A DNA stretch of 9,419 bases from CAG-791 sp963658695 (GCA_963658695.1 CAVKRN010000072.1:1-9419), one strand, 5' to 3'. Shown: positions 1-6,476, counted from the stretch's first letter. The notes: a model not told the origin generated them from the letters alone. Translations and numbers: made by a program.

Positions 1-1
1 G

Positions 2-1150
2 CTCACCGAAAATGACCTGGTCTTCATCACCAACGGCGGCTGTGTAGAGAATGCTACCATGGGCAGTCAGGACTCTCCTGCCCCCTTCGATCCGGATCTC
101 CACGAAGGCGGCGGCTGGGATATGTGGCATAAGATCGCACTGCAGGATCCGTCCTTTGGTCATCCGGAGAAATTTGACTACGATCCGGAACAGTCCAACT
201 GGATGAGTGCCACTGTCACCACACTGGACGACAAGGTCATCCCTTACATCAAGAACATCTGCCACCGCGATCCTTTCAGCGGCGGTGTCGTTACCGGCGG
301 AATCGTCACTGCGCAGGATTCCTCCTGGCTGTTGTCCTGGACCATCAATCGTCAGCCCCAGTTCCGCACGCAGCCCAAGAATCAGTGCCTTGTCTGGGTA
401 TACGCTCTCTTCTCCGACCGTCCGGGCGATTACATCAAAAAGCCCATGCGCGACTGCACCGGCAAGGAGATCTGCGAAGAGTGGCTGTACCACCTCGGCG
501 TTCCGACCGAAGAAATCGAGACACTGGCAGAGGAAAGCTGCAATACCGTTCCCGTTATGATGCCGTACATCACAGCCTTCTTCATGCCTCGTGAAGCCGG
601 CGACCGCCCGGACGTTGTTCCGGAGGGTGCTGTGAACTTTGCCTTCCTCGGACAGTTCGCCGAGACACCGCGCGACACCATTTTCACCACAGAGTATTCC
701 ATCCGTACCGGCATGGAGGCCGTATATACCCTGCTGGATATCGACCGCGGCGTTCCGGAGGTATGGGGCAGCACCTACGATGTGCGTGACCTTCTCCACG
801 CGACCGTAGCCCTTCGCGACGGACGCCCGCTCAACGACGGATCCATGGGACCGGCTGTTGATGCTCTGATCAATGCTGCAATGCATAAAATCCGCGGAAC
901 CGACATTGAGAAGCTCTTAAAGCGCTACCACGTCATCGAAGAGCCGGTGAAGAAATCTGTTTCCGAGAGACTCAGCGACGGCTCCTCTAAGGTCAAAGAA
1001 GGCCTCGGCGCTGCCAAGGACAAGCTCCCGAAAAATGCTGATGAAGCAAAGGCACTCGTCTCCGAGAATAAGGTCGCTCTCGCCGCAGGCGCCGCTGCCA
1101 TCGGAGCGCTCGGTGTCCTCTCCGGTGTTGTAAACAAACATAAAAAATAA
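2..1150 (+). CDS. ohyA: Oleate hydratase, C-terminal part (5' end outside window)
   Basis: FAD-dependent hydratase of the myosin-cross-reactive-antigen family, which adds water to the cis-9 double bond of oleic and related fatty acids to give 10-hydroxy acids; family members act at the membrane and detoxify host fatty acids. The frame is open from base 2, through NGGCVENATMGSQ, so the ATG at 59 is an internal Met rather than the start. About 382 residues are present. Family-like stretches include SWTINRQPQF, the PYITAFFMPREAGDRP block and FTTEYSIRTGMEAVYTLL. The N-terminal Rossmann fold and most catalytic residues lie left of the window. After the usual end near KRYHVIEEP (about base 940) there is an extra tail of about 65 residues: a Lys/Ala/Glu-rich stretch, then a 20-residue Ala/Gly-rich hydrophobic segment (bases 1073-1132) ending in NKHKK. 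It converges with the sulfhydrylase gene. The family call is firm; the tail's role is inferred. Confidence 0.93.
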   Translation, partial: LTENDLVFITNGGCVENATMGSQDSPAPFDPDLHEGGGWDMWHKIALQDPSFGHPEKFDYDPEQSNWMSATVTTLDDKVIPYIKNICHRDPFSGGVVTGGIVTAQDSSWLLSWTINRQPQFRTQPKNQCLVWVYALFSDRPGDYIKKPMRDCTGKEICEEWLYHLGVPTEEIETLAEESCNTVPVMMPYITAFFMPREAGDRPDVVPEGAVNFAFLGQFAETPRDTIFTTEYSIRTGMEAVYTLLDIDRGVPEVWGSTYDVRDLLHATVALRDGRPLNDGSMGPAVDALINAAMHKIRGTDIEKLLKRYHVIEEPVKKSVSERLSDGSSKVKEGLGAAKDKLPKNADEAKALVSENKVALAAGAAAIGALGVLSGVVNKHKK

Positions 1151-1183
1151 AATCATAACCATTCCGCCATTCACTTGACTTTC

Positions 1184-1240
1184 TACGACAAAGAACCGGC
1201 AGCACCTCGATTATGAGGATGCTGCCGGTTCTTCGTCGTA
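1184..1240. terminator. Long hairpin between convergent genes, likely bidirectional terminator
   Basis: The arms AAGAACCGGCAGCA (1191-1204) and TGCTGCCGGTTCTT (1220-1233) are perfectly complementary over 14 bp. The stem extends inward by CCTC/GAGG (1205-1208 with 1215-1218, one bulged A at 1219, loop GATTAT) and outward by TACGAC/GTCGTA (1184-1189 with 1235-1240, one mismatch). It lies 33 bases after the oleate hydratase stop, between two converging genes, where a shared terminator is expected. There is no clear U-run on either side, so it is not a textbook intrinsic terminator. It could instead be a dispersed palindromic repeat or an RNA-stabilising 3' end. Confidence 0.5.
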
Positions 1241-1242
1241 TG

Positions 1243-1295
1243 GTAACTATCCAGAGCCACGCACATTTTTTGCGAATGGGATGCTGAATAGTTAC
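1243..1295. repeat. Second inverted-repeat element in the 3' region of metY
   Basis: GTAACTAT at 1243-1250 and ATAGTTAC at 1288-1295 are perfect inverted repeats, and the next bases (CCAG and CTGA) continue the match apart from one position. Read as minus-strand RNA the arms GUAACUAUUCAG and CUGGAUAGUUAC pair over all 12 positions with one U-G wobble. Inside, CGCA (1259-1262) and TGCG pair again. The element starts two bases after the neighbouring hairpin ends. It would be transcribed in the metY 3' untranslated region. A partly similar string, GTAACATCTGTTCAG, occurs on the minus strand at the right end of the window, hinting at a dispersed family, but two copies do not prove it. Confidence 0.5.
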
Positions 1296-1325
1296 GTCAT
1301 CTAATTGGAGGAAAAAGTACTTGGA

Positions 1326-2621
1326 TTACTGCTCAAATGCAGCCTTCAGCGCCTGATCCAGATCCCAGAGAATATCGTCGATGTTCTCGGTTCCGATGGA
1401 AAGACGGATGGTAGACGGCAGAATGTTCTGCTCGGCTGCCTCTTCTGCCGAAAGCTCTGCGTGGGTTGTTGTCAGCGGATGTACAACCAGAGACTTCACA
1501 TCTGCCACATTGGCAAGCAGTGAGAAGATCTGCAGGTGATCGATGAACGCGAATGCTTCCTTCTGTCCGCCGTTGATGTCAAAGGTAAAGATGGAACCGC
1601 CGCCATTGGGGAAGTATTTCTCAAACAGGGCATGATCCGGATGCTCTTCCAGTGCCGGATGGTTCACGGATTTAACATAAGGGCTCTTTGTCAGATACTC
1701 CAGCACCTTCTCGGTGTTCTCCCAGTGGCGCTCCAGACGAAGGGACAGCGTCTCGGTCCCCTGCAGGAGCAGGAACGCATTGAAGGGAGAAATCGCAGCA
1801 CCCTCATCACGAAGGATGATGGCGCGAATGTAGGTCACATACGCCGCCTTGCCGGCTGCCTGTACAAAGGAGATGCCGTGGTAAGACTCATTGGGCTCCG
1901 TAAACTGCGGGAACAGCTTGCTGGAGGACCAGTCAAAGGTTCCGCCGTCAACGATGATGCCGCCGAGCGTGGTGCCGTGACCGCCGATGAACTTCGTCGC
2001 GGAGTGAACAACAATATCTGCGCCGTATTCGATCGGACGAATCAGGTACGGTGTTCCGAAGGTGTTATCGATGACCAGCGGCAGGCCGTGCCGATGAGCA
2101 ATATCCGCAATGGCCTCGATATCCGGAATGTCTGCGTTCGGGTTCGTAAGGGTCTCGATGTACACCGCACGGGTGTTCTCATCGATAGCAGCCTCAACCT
2201 CTTCGAGGTTTCTGGTGTTCACGAACTTCGCCGTTACACCGTAATTCGGAAGGGTGTGCTTAAGCAGGTTGTAGGAGCCGCCGTAGATCGTGGTCTGTGC
2301 CACCACATTCTGTCCTGCGTGTGCAAGCGCGGTAATCGCGTAGGTAACAGCGGCTGCGCCGGAAGCCAGTGCCAGTGCACCGACGCCTCCCTCAAGAGCA
2401 TTGATTCTCTCCTCGAAAACACCCTGGGTGCTGTTCGTGAGTCTTCCGTAAATGTTGCCGGCATCGCGAAGGCTGAAACGGTCTGCCGCATGCTGTGCAT
2501 TGTGGAACACATAGGAAGTGGTCTGATAAATCGGAACGGCACGGGAATCGGTTGCCGGATCTGCCTGCTCCTGTCCTACATGCAGCTGCTTGGTTTCAAA
2601 TTTAAATTCATGCTCACTCAT
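1326..2621 (-). CDS. metY: O-acetylhomoserine aminocarboxypropyltransferase (sulfhydrylase)
   Basis: PLP enzyme of the Cys/Met metabolism family that joins O-acetyl-L-homoserine and sulfide to give L-homocysteine and acetate, the direct sulfhydrylation route to methionine; cytosolic. The protein has 431 residues, normal for this group and longer than the roughly 380-400 of cystathionine enzymes. Visible are the N-terminal FETKQLHVGQ, the IYGRLTNST block (residues 57-65), the cofactor Asp in VIDNTFGTPY (about 185), and the PLP lysine in HSATKFIGGHGT (Lys210). The long insert after the lysine motif is typical of O-acetylhomoserine rather than cystathionine enzymes. The start ATG has AAAGGAG (2631-2637) nine bases upstream. 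It is set apart from sigH by 242 bases containing two promoters, so it is probably its own unit. Use of O-acetylserine as a side substrate is possible. Confidence 0.93.
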   Translation of the reverse strand: MSEHEFKFETKQLHVGQEQADPATDSRAVPIYQTTSYVFHNAQHAADRFSLRDAGNIYGRLTNSTQGVFEERINALEGGVGALALASGAAAVTYAITALAHAGQNVVAQTTIYGGSYNLLKHTLPNYGVTAKFVNTRNLEEVEAAIDENTRAVYIETLTNPNADIPDIEAIADIAHRHGLPLVIDNTFGTPYLIRPIEYGADIVVHSATKFIGGHGTTLGGIIVDGGTFDWSSSKLFPQFTEPNESYHGISFVQAAGKAAYVTYIRAIILRDEGAAISPFNAFLLLQGTETLSLRLERHWENTEKVLEYLTKSPYVKSVNHPALEEHPDHALFEKYFPNGGGSIFTFDINGGQKEAFAFIDHLQIFSLLANVADVKSLVVHPLTTTHAELSAEEAAEQNILPSTIRLSIGTENIDDILWDLDQALKAAFEQ

Positions 2622-2645
2622 TGTCGTATTCTCCTTTGGTGTTAG

Positions 2646-2665
2646 GGCCCTGTCTTACAGGTGCC
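2646..2665 (-). promoter_or_regulatory. Small hairpin just upstream of the metY ribosome binding site
   Basis: On the plus strand CCTGT (2649-2653) and ACAGG (2657-2661) pair around a three-base loop, and GGC (2646-2648) can pair with GCC (2663-2665) across one bulged T. In the transcript this hairpin sits eight bases before the AAAGGAG sequence of metY. It is within the leader from either promoter. It could be part of translational or attenuation control, or chance; no alternative pairing that hides the ribosome binding site is obvious. Confidence 0.35.
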
Positions 2666-2674
2666 ACATATGTG
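2665..2674. promoter_or_regulatory. Palindrome CACATATGTG at the expected start point of promoter P2
   Basis: A perfect 10-bp palindrome begins about seven bases downstream of the P2 -10 box, where transcription should start. A symmetric site here would suit a repressor operator. No protein family is assigned from the sequence alone, and a 10-bp palindrome in an AT-rich stretch can arise by chance. Confidence 0.3.
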
Positions 2675-2680
2675 AAAGCT

Positions 2681-2709
2681 ATATTACAACCATCAAGCCG
2701 TGCTGTCAC
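2681..2709 (-). promoter_or_regulatory. metY promoter P2 (proximal)
   Basis: On the minus strand the -35 box GTGACA (2704-2709, five of six to TTGACA) and the -10 box TAATAT (2681-2686, four of six) are separated by exactly 17 bases. The predicted start is near 2674, giving a leader of about 50 bases. The -35 box overlaps the stop codon of the leader ORF. The bases joining the -10 box are the same GATGGTTGTA as in promoter P1. Confidence 0.5.
2685..2694. repeat. Direct repeat TACAACCATC, copy 2
   Basis: This 10-base string is repeated exactly at 2812-2821, 127 bases away. Each copy occupies the same place in a promoter, covering the spacer end and the first bases of the -10 box (minus-strand reading GATGGTTGTA). 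It could be a shared regulator site or the trace of a promoter duplication. Confidence 0.55.
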
Positions 2710-2762
2710 ATTCGTCCAAAGCGATAATTCCATCGATTCAGTTTCGTAAATCGTATGCTCAT
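2706..2762 (-). CDS. Putative 18-residue leader peptide upstream of metY
   Basis: A short ORF reads MSIRFTKLNRWNYRFGRM and then TGA. It lies wholly inside the leader of the longer (P1) transcript. AGAGG (2768-2772) precedes its ATG by five bases, a good spacing. The peptide is strongly basic (five Arg or Lys by residue 14, six in all) and rich in Phe, Trp and Tyr. Its last sense codon is Met, notable upstream of a methionine-pathway gene. Its TGA overlaps the -35 box of P2. I do not recognise it as a known leader family. It could be an attenuator or nascent-peptide sensor, a small functional peptide, or a chance ORF; translation is inferred from the ribosome binding site only. Confidence 0.4.
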   Translation of the reverse strand: MSIRFTKLNRWNYRFGRM

Positions 2763-2807
2763 TTGTACCTCTATTCCTATTGCTTTAGTAGGTCTTGTGT
2801 TGAAGAT

Positions 2808-2836
2808 ACAATACAACCATCGCCTTGCTATGTCAA
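2808..2836 (-). promoter_or_regulatory. metY promoter P1 (distal)
   Basis: On the minus strand a perfect -35 box TTGACA (2831-2836) is followed, after exactly 17 bases, by TATTGT (2808-2813, four of six to TATAAT). The predicted start is near 2801, giving a leader of about 180 bases that includes the 18-codon ORF and promoter P2. It begins just past the sigH 3' hairpin, so metY can be expressed independently of the upstream operon. Confidence 0.6.
2812..2821. repeat. Direct repeat TACAACCATC, copy 1
   Basis: Exact partner of 2685-2694, at the matching position of promoter P1. Confidence 0.55.
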
Positions 2837-2846
2837 CTATCTTTTT

Positions 2847-2874
2847 GGAAAACGCTGATTCAATCAGCATTTCC
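2847..2874 (-). terminator. Hairpin at the sigH stop codon, possible weak terminator
   Basis: GCTGAT (2854-2859) and ATCAGC (2863-2868) form a 6-bp stem around a three-base loop, and GGAAA (2847-2851) with TTTCC (2870-2874) can add five pairs across a small internal loop. The sigH TGA (2864-2866) lies in the loop and inner arm. In the transcript the inner stem is followed by GUUUUCC, a short U-rich stretch, then A-rich sequence. It marks the boundary with promoter P1 of metY. Termination is probably incomplete, if it occurs. Confidence 0.4.
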
Positions 2875-3448
2875 TTAGAAGTCTTCTCACTTTTCCTTTG
2901 ACGCGCTGCAGCGCATTGTCCACCGCCTTGGGTTCGCGCCCGAGGCGTTTCGCAATGGCCGCGCCGTCCATGCCTTCCAGATACAATTCCAGCACCTGTG
3001 CTTCCATCGGGCTTAACGCAGCACGAATACTCTCCTCCAGCTCCCGTCCGCTTTCTTCCGAAATGAACTGCTGCTCCGGATCGCCCCCGCGATCGGCAAT
3101 CCCGGCGAGAGGCTCATCACCATAGACGGCATCGTTGAGAAGCTGATGTTTTTTGCGCCCGGAGGACTCCACGGCCGAATACAGCTGCCGGGTGATGCAC
3201 ATCCCCGCAAAGGTATAAAAACTGGCACCTTTCCCACCTTCGTAATCCCTAAGTGCCTTAAAAAGCCCTACCATTCCCTCCTGAATCAGATCCTCCCGGT
3301 CGCCGCCTCCCGGCAAATACCAGCCGTTAGCTTTGCTGCGAACCAGACCTTTGTATTTGTCCATTAGAAAATCAGTCGCAGCGGAATCTCCGCTGCGACT
3401 GCGAGCAATCAGTTCTTCATCTGTGAACGTATGATATAAAACAGCCAT
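2864..3448 (-). CDS. sigH: RNA polymerase sigma factor SigH (Spo0H type)
   Basis: Sigma-70 family factor that in endospore formers directs RNA polymerase to early stationary-phase and sporulation promoters. The protein has 194 residues, somewhat shorter than the 218 of B. subtilis. Region 2 covers about residues 26-95, with the core-binding stretch REDLIQEGMVGLFKALRDYE (51-70) and the -10-recognising stretch SFYTFAGMCITRQLYSAV (77-94). A linker of about 45 residues follows. Region 4 (about 143-190) has the helix-turn-helix DGAAIAKRLGREPKAVDNAL, matching the SigH hallmark ending in DNALQRVKGKV. It follows rlmB after 97 bases; B. subtilis has yacP between them. The ribosome binding site is weak (GATGG). 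No convincing private promoter was seen in the gap, so it may depend on read-through. Confidence 0.93.
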   Translation of the reverse strand: MAVLYHTFTDEELIARSRSGDSAATDFLMDKYKGLVRSKANGWYLPGGGDREDLIQEGMVGLFKALRDYEGGKGASFYTFAGMCITRQLYSAVESSGRKKHQLLNDAVYGDEPLAGIADRGGDPEQQFISEESGRELEESIRAALSPMEAQVLELYLEGMDGAAIAKRLGREPKAVDNALQRVKGKVRRLLRKC

Positions 3449-3545
3449 AGTTATCCATCGCCAGTTACTGTAAAGGCGCCAATCTTCCGCGCATCACCGC
3501 AAATATGCGCTGCACATCATTGTGAATGCCCACCCCCACAGGACG

Positions 3546-4487
3546 TTACATGGTCCTCTGCCGCAGAATTTCGTAAGAAAGAACGCCCATTGCCACCGAC
3601 GCATTCAGGGAATTGATCTGTCCCTTCTGCGGAATGGACGCAATGATATCGCACTTTTCCTTTACAAGGCGCGATACACCGCTTCCCTCATTGCCAATCA
3701 CCAGTCCGATGGATCCGGCAAGATTCAGCTTGGTCATGGGAGTTCCGCCCATATCCGCGCAGACAAACCACATGCCCTCTTTCTTAAGCTCCTCGATGGT
3801 TGCCGCCATGTTGGTCACCTTCACAACCGGCGTGTAGTTGATCGCTCCCGCCGACGCCTTGGCCACGGTTGCGGTAAGTCCAACCGCCCGATCCTTCGGA
3901 ATGATAACGCCGTGCGCGCCCACAATATTGGCGGTTCGCAGAATGGCTCCCAGATTATGGGGATCCTCAATGTTGTCCAACAAGATAAAGAACGGATCCT
4001 CTTCCCGCTTCTTTGCCAGTTCGAACATATCCTCCAGCTCAGAATAGTGATAGGCCGCCAGCACCGCCATAACGCCCTGGTGGCTTCCCGTCTCGGACAT
4101 CTGATCCAGCCGCTCTCTGGTAACATACTTGATGGGCGTGCCGGCCTTTGCCGCTTCCCGCTTGATGGTGTTCACCGCGCCGTCCTGGCAGCCATCCAAA
4201 ACATACAGACGATCCACCGTGCGCCCGCTCCGGAACACCTCTGTCACCGCATTTCTTCCTTCCACGCGGCTCTCGTTCTCACCAATCGCGGTATTGTCGT
4301 CCAGCTTATAGTTCAGGTAGGACTGGTGCTTTTGGCCGTTTGACTTGGGTTTTCTCCGGCGATTTCCCGAAGCGGCGCTCTTATTCTGCTGCTCATCCTT
4401 TACCGGCTTTTGTCCCTTCTTGCGGCCCGCTTCCTTATCGGCCTGCTTCTGCTCTGCATATTTGCGACTGGATATCTTATGTTCCAT
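3546..4487 (-). CDS. rlmB: 23S rRNA 2'-O-ribose methyltransferase, TrmH/SpoU family (RlmB-like)
   Basis: SAM-dependent methyltransferase, probably for a guanosine in 23S rRNA (G2251 in E. coli numbering). It has 313 residues. An L30e-like substrate-binding domain begins near residue 75 (VEGRNAVTEVFRSGRTVDRL). The knotted SPOUT domain holds the three family motifs: DNIEDPHNLGAILRTA (171-186), IGNEGSGVSRLV (264-275) and IPQKGQINSLNASVAMGVL (285-303). The first 70 or so residues are a Lys/Arg/Gln-rich, probably disordered extension that may bind RNA; the compact family form is about 240-250 residues. It lies 58 bases after mrnC, as in B. subtilis (yacO). AGAGGA lies about 14 bases before this ATG and overlaps a nearer ATG-ACG-TAA, so the spacing is odd. 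The exact target base is inferred. Confidence 0.9.
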   Translation of the reverse strand: MEHKISSRKYAEQKQADKEAGRKKGQKPVKDEQQNKSAASGNRRRKPKSNGQKHQSYLNYKLDDNTAIGENESRVEGRNAVTEVFRSGRTVDRLYVLDGCQDGAVNTIKREAAKAGTPIKYVTRERLDQMSETGSHQGVMAVLAAYHYSELEDMFELAKKREEDPFFILLDNIEDPHNLGAILRTANIVGAHGVIIPKDRAVGLTATVAKASAGAINYTPVVKVTNMAATIEELKKEGMWFVCADMGGTPMTKLNLAGSIGLVIGNEGSGVSRLVKEKCDIIASIPQKGQINSLNASVAMGVLSYEILRQRTM

Positions 4488-4545
4488 TTCTTACGTCATT
4501 TCCTCTCTGAGTGATCATTCATTTCTATAACCGACACCAAAACCG

Positions 4546-5061
4546 TTATATTCGTATGTCTGCCCGCTCGATTCCTGCCTTTAAAAGCTCCAGAAACCGC
4601 GTCGTATCGCCCTTTAGGTACAGATACCCGCAAAGCGTCTCCAGCGCCGTCGCTTTCATGTAATCCTCGTACGACGCACTTTTGGCGTGATGCGGCGGAT
4701 TGGCATTGCGCCCTCTGTGGTAGATGCGCTGCTCCTCGTCCGTTAACAGCTCCCGGATGGCATCTCCGATCCTGGCCTGTGCGCCCGCCGAAACCAGGCG
4801 TCTTGTCCGTTCGTGCAGCTTTTTGGCCTGACAGTTTCCCTTGGAGATCACCATCGTACGGACAATCGCCGAATAGATTCCGTCCCCGAGAAACGCCAGT
4901 GCCAGCGGCGAATACATGCGAATGTCCACCGGCTTTTCCGGAAAAACCCTTTGGATTTCACCGCAAAAGTCCGCTGCGGGCACCGATTCCGCAGCCCTCG
5001 CAACGTCCGCAGTCTCCGCAGAATTCGCGCATTGCTGCCCGTCCTTTACGCCTTCTTCCAT
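4546..5061 (-). CDS. mrnC: Mini-ribonuclease III
   Basis: Dimeric RNase III-like enzyme without a double-stranded-RNA-binding domain; in B. subtilis it matures the ends of 23S rRNA. The protein has 171 residues against about 143 in B. subtilis. The catalytic domain starts near residue 48: YSPLALAFLGDGIYSAIVR carries the metal-binding Asp (Asp60). RGRNANPPHHAKSASYEDY (116-134) is characteristic of Mini-III, and ATALETLCGYLYL contains the second acidic residue (Glu141). The first 45 or so residues are an Ala/Glu-rich extension without a recognised domain. The start overlaps the end of cysS by 16 bases and has GAGGGAG directly upstream inside cysS, which supports both this start and translational coupling. 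A shorter product starting at Met49 would remove the extension but has less support. Confidence 0.92.
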   Translation of the reverse strand: MEEGVKDGQQCANSAETADVARAAESVPAADFCGEIQRVFPEKPVDIRMYSPLALAFLGDGIYSAIVRTMVISKGNCQAKKLHERTRRLVSAGAQARIGDAIRELLTDEEQRIYHRGRNANPPHHAKSASYEDYMKATALETLCGYLYLKGDTTRFLELLKAGIERADIRI

Positions 5062-6470
5062 TTCACTCCCTCGCGGGTGTCCTCCAGAACAATTCCCTTT
5101 GCAGTCAGCTCATCGCGAATGGCATCCGCCTTTGCAAAATCCTTGTTCTTTCTCGCTTCCTGCCGCTGTGCAATCATATCTTCCACCCAGGCAGTCTCAT
5201 CCGCCGAGGTCTCTACCTGGCGCTCCGCAATCAGTCCCAGCACGCCGCACAGGTCATTCAGCTCCTGCTTCAGTGCTTCCAGCAGTGCCTCTGAGCTCTC
5301 TTCTCCGGTCTTTGTATTGATGAGCTTCACCAGATCAAACACACCGGCCAGCGCATCGGCCGTGTTGAAGTCATCATCCATTGCCTTCTCAAATTCTTTG
5401 CGGCATGCATCTGCCTCCGTAAGGATCGCCTCCTCACCCACCGAAAGATCGGCAGTCTTGGCCTTAGACAAGCGGTAATTCAAATTCTCCATGCAGGTCG
5501 TAATGCGCTCATAGGAAGCCTTTGCCGCCGCCATAAGCTCCGCAGAGAAATTCAGAGGACTCCGGTAATGGGCACTGAGCATCAGGCACCGCAGCACCTG
5601 CGGATCGTACTGCGTGATGATGTCACGCACGGTTTTAAAATTACCCAGCGACTTGGACATCTTATGGTTGTCAATGTTCAAAAAGGCGTTGTGCATCCAG
5701 TAGTGCACGAACGGCTTGCCGTTAGCGCACTCCGACTGGGCAATCTCGTTCTCGTGATGCGGGAAAATAAGGTCCTCTCCGCCGGCATGGATGTCAATGG
5801 TCTCTCCCAGGTACTTCCTGGACATTACTGAGCACTCGATGTGCCAGCCGGGGCGTCCCTTGCACCACGGTGAATCCCAGTAGGGCTCGCCGTCCTTTTT
5901 GGGCTTCCAGAGGACAAAGTCCAGCGGATCTCTTTTTTGCTCCTCGCCGGAAACGGCGATATCACGCATATTAAACTTCAGGTCATTTAAATTCTTGTGG
6001 GAGAGCTTGCCGTAGTGACGGTCCATACGAACCGAAAAATACACCGTTCCGTCCTCTGCCACATACGCATACCCGTTGTCGATGAGCGTCTGAATCATCT
6101 CGATCATGCCCTGGATTTCCTGGGTTGCCTGCGGGTGCGTGGTGGCCGGCTTCACGTTCAAAGACGCCATATCCTTTTTGCACTCTTCGATATAACGCTC
6201 CGAAATTACCGAGGATTCCACTCCTTCTGCATTCGCCGCCTTGATGATCTTATCGTCCACATCGGTGAAATTAGAAACGTAATTGACCTGATAGCCTTTG
6301 TATTCAAAATACCGGCGCACTGTATCGAATACGATCATCGGGCGCGCATTTCCGATGTGAATCAGATTGTATACGGTAGGTCCGCACACATACATGCGCA
6401 CCTTTCCCTCTTCAATGGGCTTGAACTCCTCAAGCCGCTTGCTCTCTGTATTATAAATTTCGATTGCCAT
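5046..6470 (-). CDS. cysS: Cysteine--tRNA ligase
   Basis: Class I aminoacyl-tRNA synthetase that charges tRNA-Cys; cytosolic monomer. It has 474 residues, close to the family norm of about 465. The HIGH-type motif is HIGN (38-41) and the KMSKS motif is exact (270-274). The zinc site that selects cysteine is complete: Cys29, Cys213, His238 and Glu242, with spacing like the E. coli enzyme. The Rossmann domain is followed by an anticodon-binding helical domain and a short C-terminal region rich in Lys. I chose the ATG at 6470 because AGGAGA lies six bases upstream and homology begins at MAIEIYNTES; in-frame GTG (6527) and ATG (6509) codons further up lack this. It follows cysE by 121 bases and overlaps mrnC. 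Confidence 0.96.
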   Translation of the reverse strand: MAIEIYNTESKRLEEFKPIEEGKVRMYVCGPTVYNLIHIGNARPMIVFDTVRRYFEYKGYQVNYVSNFTDVDDKIIKAANAEGVESSVISERYIEECKKDMASLNVKPATTHPQATQEIQGMIEMIQTLIDNGYAYVAEDGTVYFSVRMDRHYGKLSHKNLNDLKFNMRDIAVSGEEQKRDPLDFVLWKPKKDGEPYWDSPWCKGRPGWHIECSVMSRKYLGETIDIHAGGEDLIFPHHENEIAQSECANGKPFVHYWMHNAFLNIDNHKMSKSLGNFKTVRDIITQYDPQVLRCLMLSAHYRSPLNFSAELMAAAKASYERITTCMENLNYRLSKAKTADLSVGEEAILTEADACRKEFEKAMDDDFNTADALAGVFDLVKLINTKTGEESSEALLEALKQELNDLCGVLGLIAERQVETSADETAWVEDMIAQRQEARKNKDFAKADAIRDELTAKGIVLEDTREGVKWKKA

Positions 6471-6476
6471 GTATTC

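Noticed and set aside
59..61. ATG at 59 as the true start of the oleate hydratase
   Set aside because: The frame continues upstream to the window edge through a conserved family segment, so the gene is cut by the window rather than starting here.
1316..1330. AGTA/TACT with a following T-run as a metY intrinsic terminator
   Set aside because: The stem is only 4 bp, too weak to call; the much stronger hairpins at 1184-1295 are better candidates.
1536..2645. Long plus-strand ORF (369 codons) opposite metY
   Set aside because: The opposite strand encodes a full, motif-complete sulfhydrylase. The plus-strand product is Arg/Cys/Leu-rich with no recognisable family; this is the usual shadow of a GC-rich gene.
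2622..2863. SAM riboswitch, cobalamin riboswitch or T-box in the metY leader
   Set aside because: Read the leader on the minus strand and found none of the conserved cores of these classes. Only promoters, a short ORF and small hairpins are supported.
3449..3480. TTTACA/GATAAC as a sigH promoter
   Set aside because: The spacing is wrong and the -10 candidate abuts the sigH start codon, which would give a leaderless message.
3522..4343. Plus-strand ORF (273 codons) opposite rlmB
   Set aside because: His/Arg-rich translation without family features, opposite a complete SPOUT methyltransferase.
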